From positions 1,178,001-1,242,000 of the forward strand of contig NW_024609958.1 of assembly GCF_016920785.2 (NCBI RefSeq): 64,000 nucleotides of DNA, written 5' to 3'. Under the pieces are notes generated by a model. The model had not been told where the DNA came from. It was given only the letters and a program-made list of their open reading frames with translations, and ran no database searches. How positions within the stretch are numbered: the first letter of the stretch is position 1; each line of letters starts with the position of its first letter. Positions 10,241-21,760 of the stretch are shown piece by piece. The stretch is from Ixodes scapularis. Taxonomy: Eukaryota; Arthropoda; Arachnida; Ixodida; Ixodidae. Made by a program: the position numbers and the translations under genes.

Positions 10241-11594
10241 CTGGAAATAAAAACAAATCACAATCAAGTACTTGGCAGAGCTACATTAGAATGGCTAGCA
10301 TATTCCTTCGTGATCAGCACATAGATCCTTTTGCTTTTATACTTTGTACTTGTACCTATTAAAAAACTGCTCCTTCACAGCCACAGTCATAGACACACCC
10401 CAGGACAAGGCCACACAGGCCTTGAAATGATGGGTACTGAATTAAGGCGAATGATCAAATGCATTCATTTAACCCTCTTTCACCCCAACCTGGGAGATTT
10501 CTGTCAAATATTCACATTTAACTCTAAAGACTATAAAAAAAAACTACTATTGCAATGCAGAGCCGTATAGTGGGAGAGTTTAGCCAGTGGGTGTGGTGAC
10601 AAAGGTGGCGGAAAGGAGGAAAGGGAGGAGAGCGCCGAAGGAGGGAGAGAGAAGGCAGCAAAAAGGAGACGACCGCTATTTTGACGCAACGCTGTTGGCG
10701 CGGAGCACTGCTGAGGCTATGTGTCGTCTGCTACTGGCTTAATTCATTTTTGCCTTTATAAAACTTTGCGTTTAAACATGGAGAAACTTCTTTCTTTAGG
10801 TTTTTAAGCCACCGAGGAATAACACTATATTATTTTATTGTCAGAGCCTGCCAAATAAAAGCAAAGGGCAGGTGTCTGGATAGAAAGAGTTTAGTTGGCG
10901 CACCAAGAGGCTAACCAATAAAAATGGGTACCACTCTGCGCAAAATGCCTAAAAAGCGCGCATCTCTACTTGACACTAACAGCGGCATACACTATCTATT
11001 TTACTGACTAAAGGGTACTAGATCATTTTCAGCTAACTAGTCAAACTAGATATTCTTGCCGACTTGCTTTTTAGGAAAATTTTTAAATTTACAAGAACTA
11101 TTAAGACAACGGCTAAAAAAAAGGAATGGCAAAACCAACAATCGAATTCGCCTGCTCTCCAGTAGCACGACATCTATAGAAGGCAGACCTGCAGAATGAG
11201 CAAGCAGTCTAAAAAAGAGTATGTCCCATGTATAATTTGTTTCCATGCTGCAAAGCAAGTGCTGGAAAGAGGTTTCACGACATTAACAAAATTTTTGCAA
11301 TCAGTTGAGAACAAGTTAGAGCAGTGAACTTGTCCTTGCCCTTGGCATAATGTCTTAGTGTTGCCCATGGAAACTCAAATAAATTTGTAAATAAAAACAA
11401 AAAAGACTAACCTTTATAAAAATATCTAACTTTCGCAAAGAAAAGTTATCTTGAACAAAATATGCGGGATACGGTTGTACAGCATCCATTTCTGTGCTGA
11501 ACCAATTTTGAGGCAAATCTGCGACAATGAAAAGAAAACGCCCGAGTACATTAGGGAAAGACAGAAGGGATGCATACCTACAAGAAAAAAAATT

Positions 11595-11729
11595 AGAATG
11601 ACCACGGGCAGGAACCTCTGGTGAGGCTCTCGGAGTGACTCCCTGCAATGGGCCTGCGCAGACCAGAGAACAAGATCGGTCAGAGCTTGCAGCCATAAGG
11701 TGCTTCATACCATGAAGTTCCAGAAGTAG
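11595..11729 (-). pseudogene. Diverged repeat copy with a coding-like frame (pair of 10105-10240)
   Basis: The minus-strand acceptor-like CTTCCAATTGCAG precedes CTACTTCTGG. The open frame includes MKHLMAASSDRSCSLVCAG. It aligns without gaps in frame to 10105-10240 and therefore was probably duplicated as coding or exapted sequence about 1.5 kb away. Confidence 0.3.
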
Positions 11730-11739
11730 CTGCAATTGG

Positions 11740-12392
11740 AAGCAAAGTGCATTTCATTTCTCTGCAGAATGGAGAGTTTAATAGCTAGTATGCATTCATA
11801 AGGTGATACAGTCACGAATGCAGATTTTTCAATGCAGCACTATATCACCAAATTGTTAACCGTGCCGGGCAACACTAAAAACCGAGAGAATTATTCCAAA
11901 TTATCTCAGTTTAAAGTTAACCACGGCAGAAGCTGCAAGCCATGTGACCTTCAAGTTGGACGCCATGGGACGTCGAGCTTATAATCATGTGTCACACTGT
12001 TTTTGCTGCAATGACTTGTAGTGTCAAAAGTGGTTCAGCTTAAAGAGATGCAAAGTATAGACGTTTGTGAGTGGGGCCCTGACCTAGTCTTGAGCTACAT
12101 TGCGAGGAAGGACATTTCAAACGGGATGTTTGCTGCCTGTATCCACACAACCAGCTTGTGGACAGCGATTGCTCGAGCCGAGTACATGTCCTCGACAGTG
12201 CCATTATTTGACAAGCAGTTTTATGAATGTTAAACATGACTGACTTACAGAGAGACTGGATCTGAACGACTAATGACTTGGGATACCTAACTGAATACTG
12301 ATATATTAACTGAATGCAAAACAAATTACCTGGCAGGCATTAAATTTATCAACAAGGTGGGTCGACTCCGCATTAAGTTGGAGTCGATGCGT
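11740..12392. other. Spacer DNA, nothing assigned
   Basis: No supported exon or repeat was seen. Small open frames on both strands lack splice or domain support. Confidence 0.55.
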
Positions 12393-12542
12393 CAGGCACG
12401 TAGCCAGGATTTTGCTTCAGGGGGGGCCCACTCATAACAAAATGCTGTATGAGGGGGACGGGGGAGAGGAGGACCCATGCAAAATGGAAGATATCGGGGG
12501 GGGGGGGCGGGCCTCATAAGCCTCCCCCTGGCTACGTGCCTG
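12393..12542. mobile_element. Short hAT-like MITE with G-rich interior
   Basis: The ends are perfect inverted repeats: CAGGCACGTAGCCAGG at the left and CCTGGCTACGTGCCTG at the right. They are flanked by CGATGCGT and CAATGCGC, an 8-bp duplication with two mismatches, as expected for an old hAT insertion. The interior carries runs of G on both halves. It is 150 bp with no coding capacity. Confidence 0.75.
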
Positions 12543-13302
12543 CAATGCGCAATAGGACAATACAAACAAAGATATGCCTTACAATTCCTCTTGCACCCCC
12601 AAAATGATGTGTTTTTCAAGGGAAGATACACAATGTTCTTGATTCAGAAAGTGCCTCAGCTGTACAAATGCACATGCAGTAAGGGCACTCGCCAAGCCTA
12701 TTCTCCTCAGCTCTGTGCAGGTTAAGCTAAGTTAGAGTATAGAGGTACACGCTCACTGACAGCATGAGGAAGGCAGGGAGAAGTCTCCGTTGTTCCACCA
12801 CCAGCCCGTCTGCTACCTTCGATGACGTTTCAGCGCCTCATGAGCCTGGAGCGAGCACATCTGTCCAAAGTGGGGTGAAAAGCACAAGCACGTGCTGGAG
12901 GACGCCCAGCCATTCTCTTTTTGTCATCGGCTATTCTACATATTTTAGTATGACATATTTTTAAATGAGAAAAAGTATTGCAAATATGCAGTCCAACTTT
13001 GACCATAATACAGAAGTCTGATAAAGATAACAGTTGCCATTCACCATTTTCCAAATAAGTGGTCCCATGTATTGGAACATCTACACATGTGGAGCGTGAG
13101 TGGGTTCAGGACTGAGACGCTAGAAAACGAAGCGCTCACAAGGCTTGTCTGGCCCTTCCAACCATGCGGGTACATTCATCGCAAATCCCCGATTTTTAGA
13201 CAAAATGATTTAGAATGAGCAAATCTTGTCTACGCCCGAGGTAGAACATTGAATTGTGATTCCCCCATATTGTGCCAACCATCCTTCAACCTGCGGTACC
13301 AC

Positions 13303-13417
13303 CTGCAAATGAACTATGTTGCGCTGCGGCACGCGTCCATGCTGCCTGCTTCAGGGAAAACCACTGCTCGTGTTGAAGACGACATCCCACAGTGTACAGG
13401 CAACAATGTTTAACGAA
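13303..13417 (-). pseudogene. Candidate internal exon 2 in the right arm
   Basis: This is the counterpart of 5629-5744, with a matching acceptor (TTTTGTTTTAG) and donor (GCAG|GTGG). In the first frame it is fully open and includes QHEQWFSLKQAAWTRAAAQH. The left arm has one extra base and hits a stop in that frame. Confidence 0.3.
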
Positions 13418-14021
13418 CTAAAACAAAATTGATATCATTCAATAGACACAGATAGGCTCACAAAGTGTCGACACCATGATTGTTGTTGTTGGTTTTACTC
13501 TTGCATACAAACAAAAGTGACTTCCTCTTTCCTCCCATGTACAGTAAAACCCCCTTATATTCGTGGCCCCTATTTCTTCTCGAATCGGTCACAGAGCACA
13601 TAATCGCAGCCACTGAATTCTGCAAAATTATAGGCCGTGAAAATTAAAGGTGTGCCAACATTAAAGAGTTTACTGTTCTTCCGTGTGTCACATGATGTTA
13701 ACATTTCAAGGAGGCTGAAGGTATTGGTTTAAGGAAAAATTGACCTATAAAAAAACTGCCCTTCTCCAGGTTAGGCACGCGAGGTTCTTTTGCACTACCT
13801 GTAAGGCGGCAAGTTTGTTTTGGCAGAGCTTTTGGTTAGACGGAGTCACAAAAGTAGCTATACTTGGAGTCAACTAGCGCTAGCGCTAGCAGAGTTGTAG
13901 CACTCAAAAAAAAAAAAAAAAAACACAGCCGACTGTGGAAACATTGAGAGATGCACACATGCGAACTGTGCATTTCTTAAAAGTGGATTCGAGCAAAGGT
14001 AAAGACAATATGTATACTTAC

Positions 14022-14205
14022 GGCGGCCATACTTGCCTTTCCCAAGCATGACCACTTTTCCCTCGGTAGCACCATCCAGTAAGCAACAGCAACACGCCCA
14101 TGAGACGCCGCCGACTCATGGATTGAATGACGACCCGCCTGAGGTCTTGGAAGGAGATCCGGAACACTGCTTTAGGCCAGATGTGGTATCTGGAGGGGGC
14201 AGGGA
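14022..14205 (-). pseudogene. Candidate internal exon 1 in the right arm
   Basis: This is the minus-strand counterpart of 4740-4922, with the same acceptor (TTTTTACTTTTAG) and donor (GTAAGT). It is one base longer than the left copy near its start. The shifted frame is also open and contains WPKAVFRISFQDLRRVV and LMGVLLLLTGWCYRGK. Which frame was ancestral cannot be decided here. Confidence 0.35.
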
Positions 14206-14487
14206 CTAAAAGTAAAAATTAACAAATTTATCTAAAGCGCTACATTCCTATAGCATAAACTCTAGGAGAGCAGTATCTTTTTTTTTTTTTGAGGTCAGTG
14301 ATGCATTTTAATTAAACACAAATGGTTGGTTTATATGATGAACCAGCAGCCCCTATTTTCCTTAAGTGTAACGGAGTGTCTAACGTTACGTCCGACGGAA
14401 CCCGAAATAAAAATTAAAGTTACGCCCAACGTAACTGTCAAGCATTCGAGTTGCGTCCGACGTAAACCAAAATAAAAATTAAAGTTA

Positions 14488-15272
14488 CCGTATTTACTCG
14501 AAAATAGGTCGAACCCTATTTACTGGGTCCATAGAGAATAAAAAAAATAATTCAAATATAGGTCGACTTTTTTTTTATTTTTAAGAACAGGGGAAATTTT
14601 GGGCAAAAGAAAGAAACAAACCTTTATTTACATCACTCTCAGCTAAATCACGGGGCGATGCCAAAAACTTCATTACCGTCAGAACTTCTGGACATGTCAT
14701 CGTCCTCCGAAACTTCTTCAGCTGGGTAGACATCCTCGCGTATTCGCAGCAATACTTCACTGACACCGTTGTAAAATGACGACAGGAAACGAAAGAAGGT
14801 GCGAAGCGACGGAAGACAAACTACAAAGACGCAAGCAAAGCCGCCGTGTCGCCATGAGCAACACGCGAGCCGAGCCGCCTCAAGCAACTAACAAAAGTAA
14901 CTTTTTCTTGTTTTTTTTTGTTTTTTTTTGTGCGCGTTTGCAAGGATGGAGGGTAAAGTGCGTGGCGCATCGCGTTCCTCTCCTTCCCCGTTGCCCAGCA
15001 AGGGGAACGCTAGAGGCGCGATGTCGAAATCCGACGCCCGAGGAGCGGCACGGGCCACCGCGGGCGGCGAGCCATTTCGGTTACCAAAAGCTTTTTGAAA
15101 CAAGAAGCGGCGCGGCTCTACGGCAACGCCGGCTCGGTGACTCGATAGCTTCATGCCTCCGGTAGGGTCGCAAAATTTGGTCGCGAATGCAGGTGTCGAA
15201 ATTCTTTAGTCACAATTTCCGAAAAAAAAAAAAGAAAAAAAAAAAGGTCGGCTTATATTCGAATAAACACGG
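14488..15272 (-). mobile_element. Pogo-like deletion derivative, right-arm copy
   Basis: This is the right-arm equivalent of 3673-4453 on the opposite strand, with the same inverted ends (ACCGTATTTACTCG at 14487 and AATAAACACGG ending at 15272). The acidic C-terminal frame is kept (stop at 14648-14650) but differs from the left copy at several residues, for example EEVSEDDD in place of DEAWDDDN. Most visible changes alter amino acids, which suggests that neither copy is constrained. Confidence 0.5.
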
Positions 15273-17450
15273 CCGCGCGACGATACACACATTATGAAAG
15301 CGATTGGTGCGAGCGACCAAGGCGATGAGCGACGTTTTCTAGAAGCCCAAGAACCGAGCGGCGCAAGCAGCGGGAGTGAGAAATCTTCGTCGCTCGGCGC
15401 CGGCACTCGTAGCTTCTCGCCGTCGCTCGTCTCGTTGATCGCTATATTGCTTACATGCCGTTCAAAAAGGCGCTCTAAGTGCTTAACATTGCATTGGGAC
15501 CAGCCTCGCATCCAACCGTAACCAGTCTTGACTTTAAAGCCGCACAGGTAGAAGTTAACATCGTACATACATCGTTTTCAAGCATGGCTCCTCGTTCATT
15601 GCTCGATTTACTCCTCGTTCATTGCTCGATTTACATTTGCGGTAAATGACAAACCGCAATGAAGCACAATTATTCTAGTTCAAAATTGTCACGAACACTT
15701 GGCACGCATGCTTACACTGTAGCGCACCAAACGTAATTTAAAAGTAGAACGAAAACGGGACGAGATTCGCTTACCGTTTCACGGAGACAGACGCCTTCGG
15801 ATCCCAGGCCTAAAGAACTCGGAAGTCGCCGGCGGTCCGGAGATCGGACGAGGCGAGCCGACCGCGCTGACCCAGGCCGACCACACCTGGTTGAACTATG
15901 AGAGGCACCGTCGAGTTTAGAACCAGAGACGCAGTAGAAACGGACCGCAAAACATCTGTCCCGTAACCGTAAACGAGCCAACGAACCACATCGCACTATC
16001 TTCGCCATTGTTCGCCATCTCCGCGACGACCGGAAGTGGAAGCCGCGAACTTAGAAAAGCCGCGGCAGCGGAAGCACCGAAGCCACTGGGCGGAAGCCTT
16101 AAGTTTCGGTTTCGGTTTTCTCCAACGCCGGCTACGGTCGCTACGGTTGCGGGCTGGTGAGTTTGTGGCTGGTTGCGAGGACGCGAGGGGCCACGAAAAG
16201 ACGCCGAGTTTGCCGAGTACGAGCAACGGGCCGTTTGCCGCTGTCGACCGGCGATGCGGTATCCGCGGCTTGGTGTTACGATCGGTTTCTTGCCGTGCAC
16301 GTTAACTCAAAGCTCGAAGTTCCGCAGTTCCGTTCCGGCACCAGCCGCACCACGTTTTCCGGTGCATCACACGTGGAGTCCTTTCGACGCATTCAGTGAA
16401 AGTAAAGATCGTGTCCGCTGTCTTCGGTGCTGTGGAAGAAGTTGCGAGACGGAAGAAGCATCAAAACCAAGGCGTTTAGGACTCCAGGCCGGGCCGCCGG
16501 TTCACTCTGAACGAGAGGCGACGTGTGTGCCCACGCTTTGAGGAAGCCTCCGCGTTTCGCCGCGCCAGACCTCGCCGATCGCGACAGGACCAACCGGACC
16601 CCGAGTCCGAGAGGCTCTTGCGCAGCCAGGAACGGCACCGAAGTAGGAGCTGCTCGTTCTGCGCTACCATGCAGTGCTCTACAGTGCTCGGAGCTCTCGG
16701 GTGTCATTCGTGCTTGCACTGAAGCCATTGTGACCCCTTCGGACGCGCAAGTCGTACTTCGCAAAGGTTTGGACGGGGCCGCCCTCACCGAGCAGCTCCG
16801 CTATATTCCGCTTACTTATGATCGCAACAAAAGCTTGCGTTTGTTCTCGGGAAAAAAAATTGCGGGACCGCTCTCCGCGCCGCTGACGAGGTTGGCCGCC
16901 GCCATGTTCTCAGCTGTTCACTCGCTCCTGCAGCGAGCGCCTTGCGATTATCCTTCCCGTTCCAAAATGCGATGCGCTTTGCGCATTATGCCGTTTACAT
17001 GATCATATATTGAATGCGGCAACTGGATTCAATGCGACTAAGTCGCATTCATGTAAACGCGGCTTATGTTCTTTTTCGACATACATGGTGTATGTACGAT
17101 ACCGGTGGTGAACGATGGACGTTTTTGGTGGAAGATGGCGGTCGTCTTTCTGCATGTATGATTTAGTTATACCGGTGGTCCTGTGGTGTAAGCGTTTTGT
17201 TGGAAAGAAGGCGGTCGCCTACGTCATCGGACGCAAAATCATACCAGCCACACGGAATCATATCGGCAAGCAAACTGGCTGCCAGTATAGACATACCCGG
17301 AGCCATAGCGGTGCCGGTATCTCCAGTTATGCAGAACGCCAAACCAAACTAGCTGCATACATAATACCAAGAAATTATGTTGGTGTCATACCAGAATTGT
17401 AAAAGCGGCAGGTTTGTTTCTTGTACGTTTTTCCAATAGGGAAGACTAAA

Positions 17451-18470
17451 TGATTCTTTCTTTCTTTTTTCTTTTTTGTCTGTTAGACGTTTTGTTATTG
17501 CGCATTCACAGATGTTGACAGGTCCTTGTATTCGAGCGCGGCACGTGCATAATCGGACGTTACAGCGCCACGTTTATGGTCGTATCGCATGGATGGTGCA
17601 GCCAGCATGAGAACCATATATGGTCGCGTCTTGCGTACCCGATCGCGCCCCCTGCCCGAGAGCAATGGGTCTATCCGATGCCAGCAAAATGTCTAGCGCT
17701 AGCTTTTGTGGCTCTACTGAAACAACCATATTAAATTTAAAAAAAAAACTTTCATAAAACAATCACCGCAAAAAAAAAACAAAAACGGAGGACTAGAAAA
17801 GGGATTACAGAAACACATCGTTGTTCTTGTGCGCTCCTTCCAGGTCTCGGTGTTTGTGGCGTTTCTTCCACTCAAGCTATGCTAATCCCAACAAGCACAA
17901 CTCCACGCCTTGTTGTAAAGCTTGAAACTTGTCGCGTGTTCTTTCCAATGTTCTAGACAACGTCGCCGGCACATAATGTACGGTTTCTATTAGTTTTAGT
18001 TGCAATCACAAGTTGGCCTCATTAAACATTGGTTTACTTTCATTTACGACAATTTGCTTTATATGTCGTAATATAGCACTGAATGTGAACATGAAATTGT
18101 ACTTTGCAGATATTAATTGCATGAACAATATTCCCGCGTGATGGAAGAGGTTAATTATGGAATCTCATGTATATTTACATGAGGCATTCCTTACTTTTTC
18201 AAATAAACGTATTCCTTCAGACTAAACGTTTAAGCAAAGTAAGTTGGAAGCACTTTTTTACGGTGGTAGCTGTTATGGGTTCCTTCCACCACTGGAAATA
18301 ACGTCCGATCTTGATTTTGTAGCTCTTGATGTTGTAGTAGTTGTTGATGTTGTAGTAGTTGTTGATGTTGTAGTGCGATGTAGGGTCTCCGCTAACATCT
18401 CCGCGACGTTAGCACTAGGCTTTTTAATGCGGAAGCCTTAAAATGGAGCGCAGCCGGCGGCATATGTAAC
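17451..18470. other. AT-rich unique-looking DNA
   Basis: No gene is supported. A short imperfect GTTGTAGTA microsatellite lies at about 18328-18378. The LINE fragment cut at position 560 does not resume here. Confidence 0.6.
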
Positions 18471-18499
18471 CGCAAAAAAAACGCGAAGAAATGCTCGTT

Positions 18500-18625
18500 C
18501 TCCCATTGGCTGAGCAATACGGCTCCTAGATATTCATTGGCGGCTTCCTCACGAGAGCGCGCGCTCGGCCACCGCTCTCGTGTCAGGCGTTGCCGGATGG
18601 AGGCGCATAAAAGACAGCGACTGGA
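18500..18625 (+). promoter_or_regulatory. Possible TATA/CCAAT promoter
   Basis: Two ATTGG (reverse CCAAT) motifs occur near 18506 and 18536, in a locally GC-rich stretch. GCATAAAAGAC follows near 18604 and could be a TATA box. Downstream, at about 18719, a CCTTTTCAG acceptor precedes an ATG-containing frame of unrecognised content. There is no independent support for a transcript. Confidence 0.25.
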
Positions 18626-19189
18626 GCTATATTTATAGGGGTGATCATCATCGACACCAACCTTTCGTTTTCTTTTTTAATTACGCCTTTTTGCGCATCA
18701 ATAAAAATTTCCTTTTCAGTTCTCAGACGACAGTGGATGCTCGCATGAAACTCGACATTGGAACATTAAATGGTTGTTATATCAAAAACAAGTATTTAAA
18801 AAGAATCGTACTTTGTTACGCTGTAGCAATTTGCGTGAAATTCATTCGAAACGCTCATACTAATAATACTAATATTTATGCAGCGTTTACGCGACATGCG
18901 ATAGTTGATTGAGTATTGGAGAGCATCACACGAGCCATCTAAGGAACGTAGTTTAACGTAGTTACGCAAGAATTCACTACTGAAACTATAAAAAATACAT
19001 TTGTTCGCAGCTGCCCAGAAATTGAATTTCAAAAGAAGCCTCCTGTAGCACTCGTGGGTACTTTTCTATTGATCTTCGTTTCTGGATTACCAACGTTTGA
19101 AAATGGATTCTCGCAATTGAATTCACCGTGCATTTAATTAATCCTATATACTGGGTTTTTTTTGTTTTTTTTTTTTTTGGGGGGGGGTG

Positions 19190-19242
19190 GGGTTGGCAGC
19201 TGAACATATAAAAAACATTTTTATATGTTCAGCTGCCAACCC
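19190..19242. repeat. Perfect 25-bp hairpin
   Basis: Arms 19190-19214 and 19218-19242 are exact reverse complements around the 3-base loop ACA. The stem contains GGCAGCTGAACATATAAAAA. The hairpin directly follows a T-run and a G-run. The tiny loop suggests a snap-back or template-switch event rather than a transposon. Confidence 0.9.
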
Positions 19243-19607
19243 ACTTGACTTCCTGCTTCCATTGTGGCTTAAACTATTTCCTGACGGCAAAGTCAGGGAA
19301 AAGGACACAGCTGTGTCTGAGCGCGAATGATATTTGACCTTCTTATGATCGCAAATGTCAGAGCAGAGCAGTGGCGACTTTCAAAGGTCGACTTGTTTTT
19401 GCGTCGAAACTTCAAGCTGTGGTAGGGAATAATAGAAGAGCACAACAACATGGCATTTCGTATCAGTCCTCGCTTAAAGGGATTGTCCAGCAAAATTTTG
19501 TTTTTCAGAACACAATTAAATCGTCTTGTTATTGCTTTTAGGAGTACCATCCGCACAATATCCGAATTTTTTAATCCTTTGCCGCACAGGTCATTTGTTT
19601 TAAACAA

Positions 19608-19690
19608 ATTTCAAATTTCAAATTCTTTATTGATCCCTGACTCAGAGAAAGGAGGCAGAGAAAAAAGCAACTGACACGCTGCTTGACTAG
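19608..19690 (-). mobile_element. Solo 3' end of a CR1/L2-like LINE
   Basis: On the minus strand this ends in a repeated AAATTTGAAATTTG tail. Before it comes a block containing AAAAAAGCAACT and GGAGGCAGAG motifs, shared with the longer LINE at 39742-40460. Only the tail region is present. Confidence 0.5.
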
Positions 19691-19949
19691 CGTAACTCAG
19701 CCCAACTGCTCAGGTCGTACCAGCATAACACCCAGCGTTTTAGTTAGCTACAGCAGAAGCTGCTTTCACAGCCTGAACTCAAGCCCAATTTTAAAAAAAA
19801 ATTATGTTTTACCATTTTTGTTGTTTTATTAAAAAAAATTGGGTCTCCAATCTATGCTGCGAAGGTGGTTGGTCAGCGAAGCTCTGGTTTCACCTGCAAC
19901 GATCGCCTACTGCACTAGCCGGAAACGGGCGCCTAAGAGCTGCGCTCTA

Positions 19950-21760
19950 AAACAGCAGAACATATAGAGAAAATTGCCGGAAGATCAATTGGAGGATTTT
20001 TAGGGAATGCGTTAGCATTACCCCTGGGGAACGCCACAGACGTTCAAATTTGGGGATCGCTCACGCTGATCCCTTCACTTTTCTTTTTGGGCTTTCTATT
20101 TTGCTTCCTCTATTATTTGCTGCCTCTTTTTGCCTCTCTACGGAGTCAGTGTTAGCGCTTCCCAAAAAGGGGACGTGTGTGGCGTTCCAAAGTTGGTGCT
20201 AACCGATTTTCTAAGAATCCACCAACGAAGCTGCCTGTAATTTTTTCCGCCCCCTCTCCTCTACTCTGCCTGCCAGAGGACGTCGGTCGTCGATATCACT
20301 GGTGAAAAGAACCACATCCATACCACTCGCGGAAGGGACCGCATCCGTCGTTTTAACTACACAAATACACATCACACAGGTACTACAGAAACCCAAAGCG
20401 AAGAACAACCGGTGCTGAAAGAGAGGCAATTGAGCACGTTCGCATTTCACCGCACCGCGGCAACACCTCCTAGATACGAAAGCCTAAGTGTTTTTCTCAG
20501 TCACCGAAGAAGGCCATCGTAGGCATCTGATTGGACAGCGTAATGTCCAATCTGTGGCCTACCGTGGAATTCTCTAGTGGCGCAGGAAAAGTCAACACTT
20601 GGACTTTCTTTTTATCTAAAAGGGTTTGGCCTTCGCACGTCCTGCTCTCTGGCTCTGCGCCAGCTCCGAGTGTGACTTTGACGAAAACGGAAGGACTTGT
20701 TTTGACGAAAACCTGGCGGTGTCTATCGGTTTGTTAGCGCCGGAGAGAGAACAGATTGTCGCGTGCTGACGTCAGCGCTTTGGCCCAATGTCAGCTTTGC
20801 ACGCGTCACGCACACCCCCTCCTTCTTCCTCTCTCCCCCGCGCTGAAAAACAAAAGACACCGCCGGGTTTTCGTCCAATCGAGCGTTCTAATGCTAACGC
20901 ATTTAAAAAAAAGCATAAACCGAGGTTGGTGCGCACTCCTAATCCAGTGGGGAAAACCAGACAAATCAATCGTGTAGCTTCATCGTGCCAAACTTGGCTA
21001 GACCCGAAGATACACCGTAAATCTGCAGTCACACTGCTTGTACTTGATAAAAAAAGAGCCGCGCTGTTGTCTGCAGGCATGACGACGCAAGTATATGCGT
21101 ACGTACGCCTCAAGCAAGTTATAAAAGCACGTTTGCACGTTTGCTTCATACATCTGTATGCGTCTGCACACCAGTTTCTGTGCGACCCATGTGACAGTAC
21201 CGCCGTTGAAGGAGGAAACATGCTTCAGACAGTGTCCCGGTAGACTGTCCTTCGTACGATTGTGCTTGCGGTGTGGCCGCGTCTTATCCTTCGTTCATTT
21301 CTTCTTTAAAGACTGACGACCAGTTCGCGCTTTCCACTTTTCGCCCGCTTCGTCCTGTCCTCTTTCCTTCCCTGTCCACCGTTGCCTGTTTCTTCCACCC
21401 CCAGGGTGAGGAGGATTTTCTGCCTTGCAGAATCTCCTGTCTTGTCATCGGCCTTTAAGGGGGGTGGGGGCACACGACGGGTTCGAGCGGTGGCGTCGGC
21501 GAGCGCGCCGAGCAGCCGGGCAAGGTGTGCTTCAGCTCCGAGCGCGACTGCGATTGGTGGAAGGAGTGCTTTCTCCACGTGCATCGGTGTGACCACGTGC
21601 GGAGCTGCGAGCCCAGCGTCGAGAAGGGACAGCGCTGCAGCCCCACGCAGTTCTTCGGGGACGGCTACTCCGACCGCTACTGCTTCTTCAGCTCGTGCGG
21701 CATACCGCGTGCGCCTCCGGCGGACCGCTGTCCGTGTAGAAAGTGCCGTATCCGGCCACA
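19950..21760 (+). repeat. Repeat block A0 (diverged founder-like copy)
   Basis: The homology to A1 (27478-29745) and A2 (34426-36688) starts at an AACAGCAGAACATATAG motif. It continues through shared blocks such as the pair of inverted motifs AATGCGTTAGCATTA (20010) and TAATGCTAACGCATT (20890), and the stretch ending in the cysteine-rich exon. A0 lacks the 720-bp fold-back element. It has about 150 bp extra (21308-21458) and, uniquely, a longer coding-like 3' part. Confidence 0.8.
21467..21760 (+). CDS. Cysteine-rich coding-like exon, unrecognised family
   Basis: The frame read from about 21470 passes GSSGGVGERAEQPG and then enters a region with eleven cysteines in about 73 residues (VCFSSERDCDWWKECF, then spaced cysteines through DRCPCRKC near 21742). 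It stays open into the following DNA. Such cysteine density fits a small secreted disulfide-bonded domain, though no signal peptide exon was found. A1 and A2 keep only the beginning, up to DCDWWK. Within that shared cysteine part all three base changes are synonymous, which suggests past selection on the protein. The minus strand is also open here, but its composition is alanine/arginine-rich and looks like a shadow. The splice boundaries are uncertain: an acceptor-like TTCTTCCACCCCCAG lies near 21405. Confidence 0.4.

Larger units (their letters stand above)
12583..17450 (-). repeat. Right arm of the very large inverted repeat
   Basis: Read on the minus strand from 17450 to 12583, this matches the left arm (562-6464) in the same order. 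The outer edge is near 17445, where the match to the left arm's CCCTATTGGAAAAACG begins. The inner edge is near 12583, inside a shared stretch reading TGCAA-A/G-AGGAATT. It lacks the Harbinger-like insertion seen on the left and keeps the uninterrupted target near 15519-15521. Confidence 0.85.
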
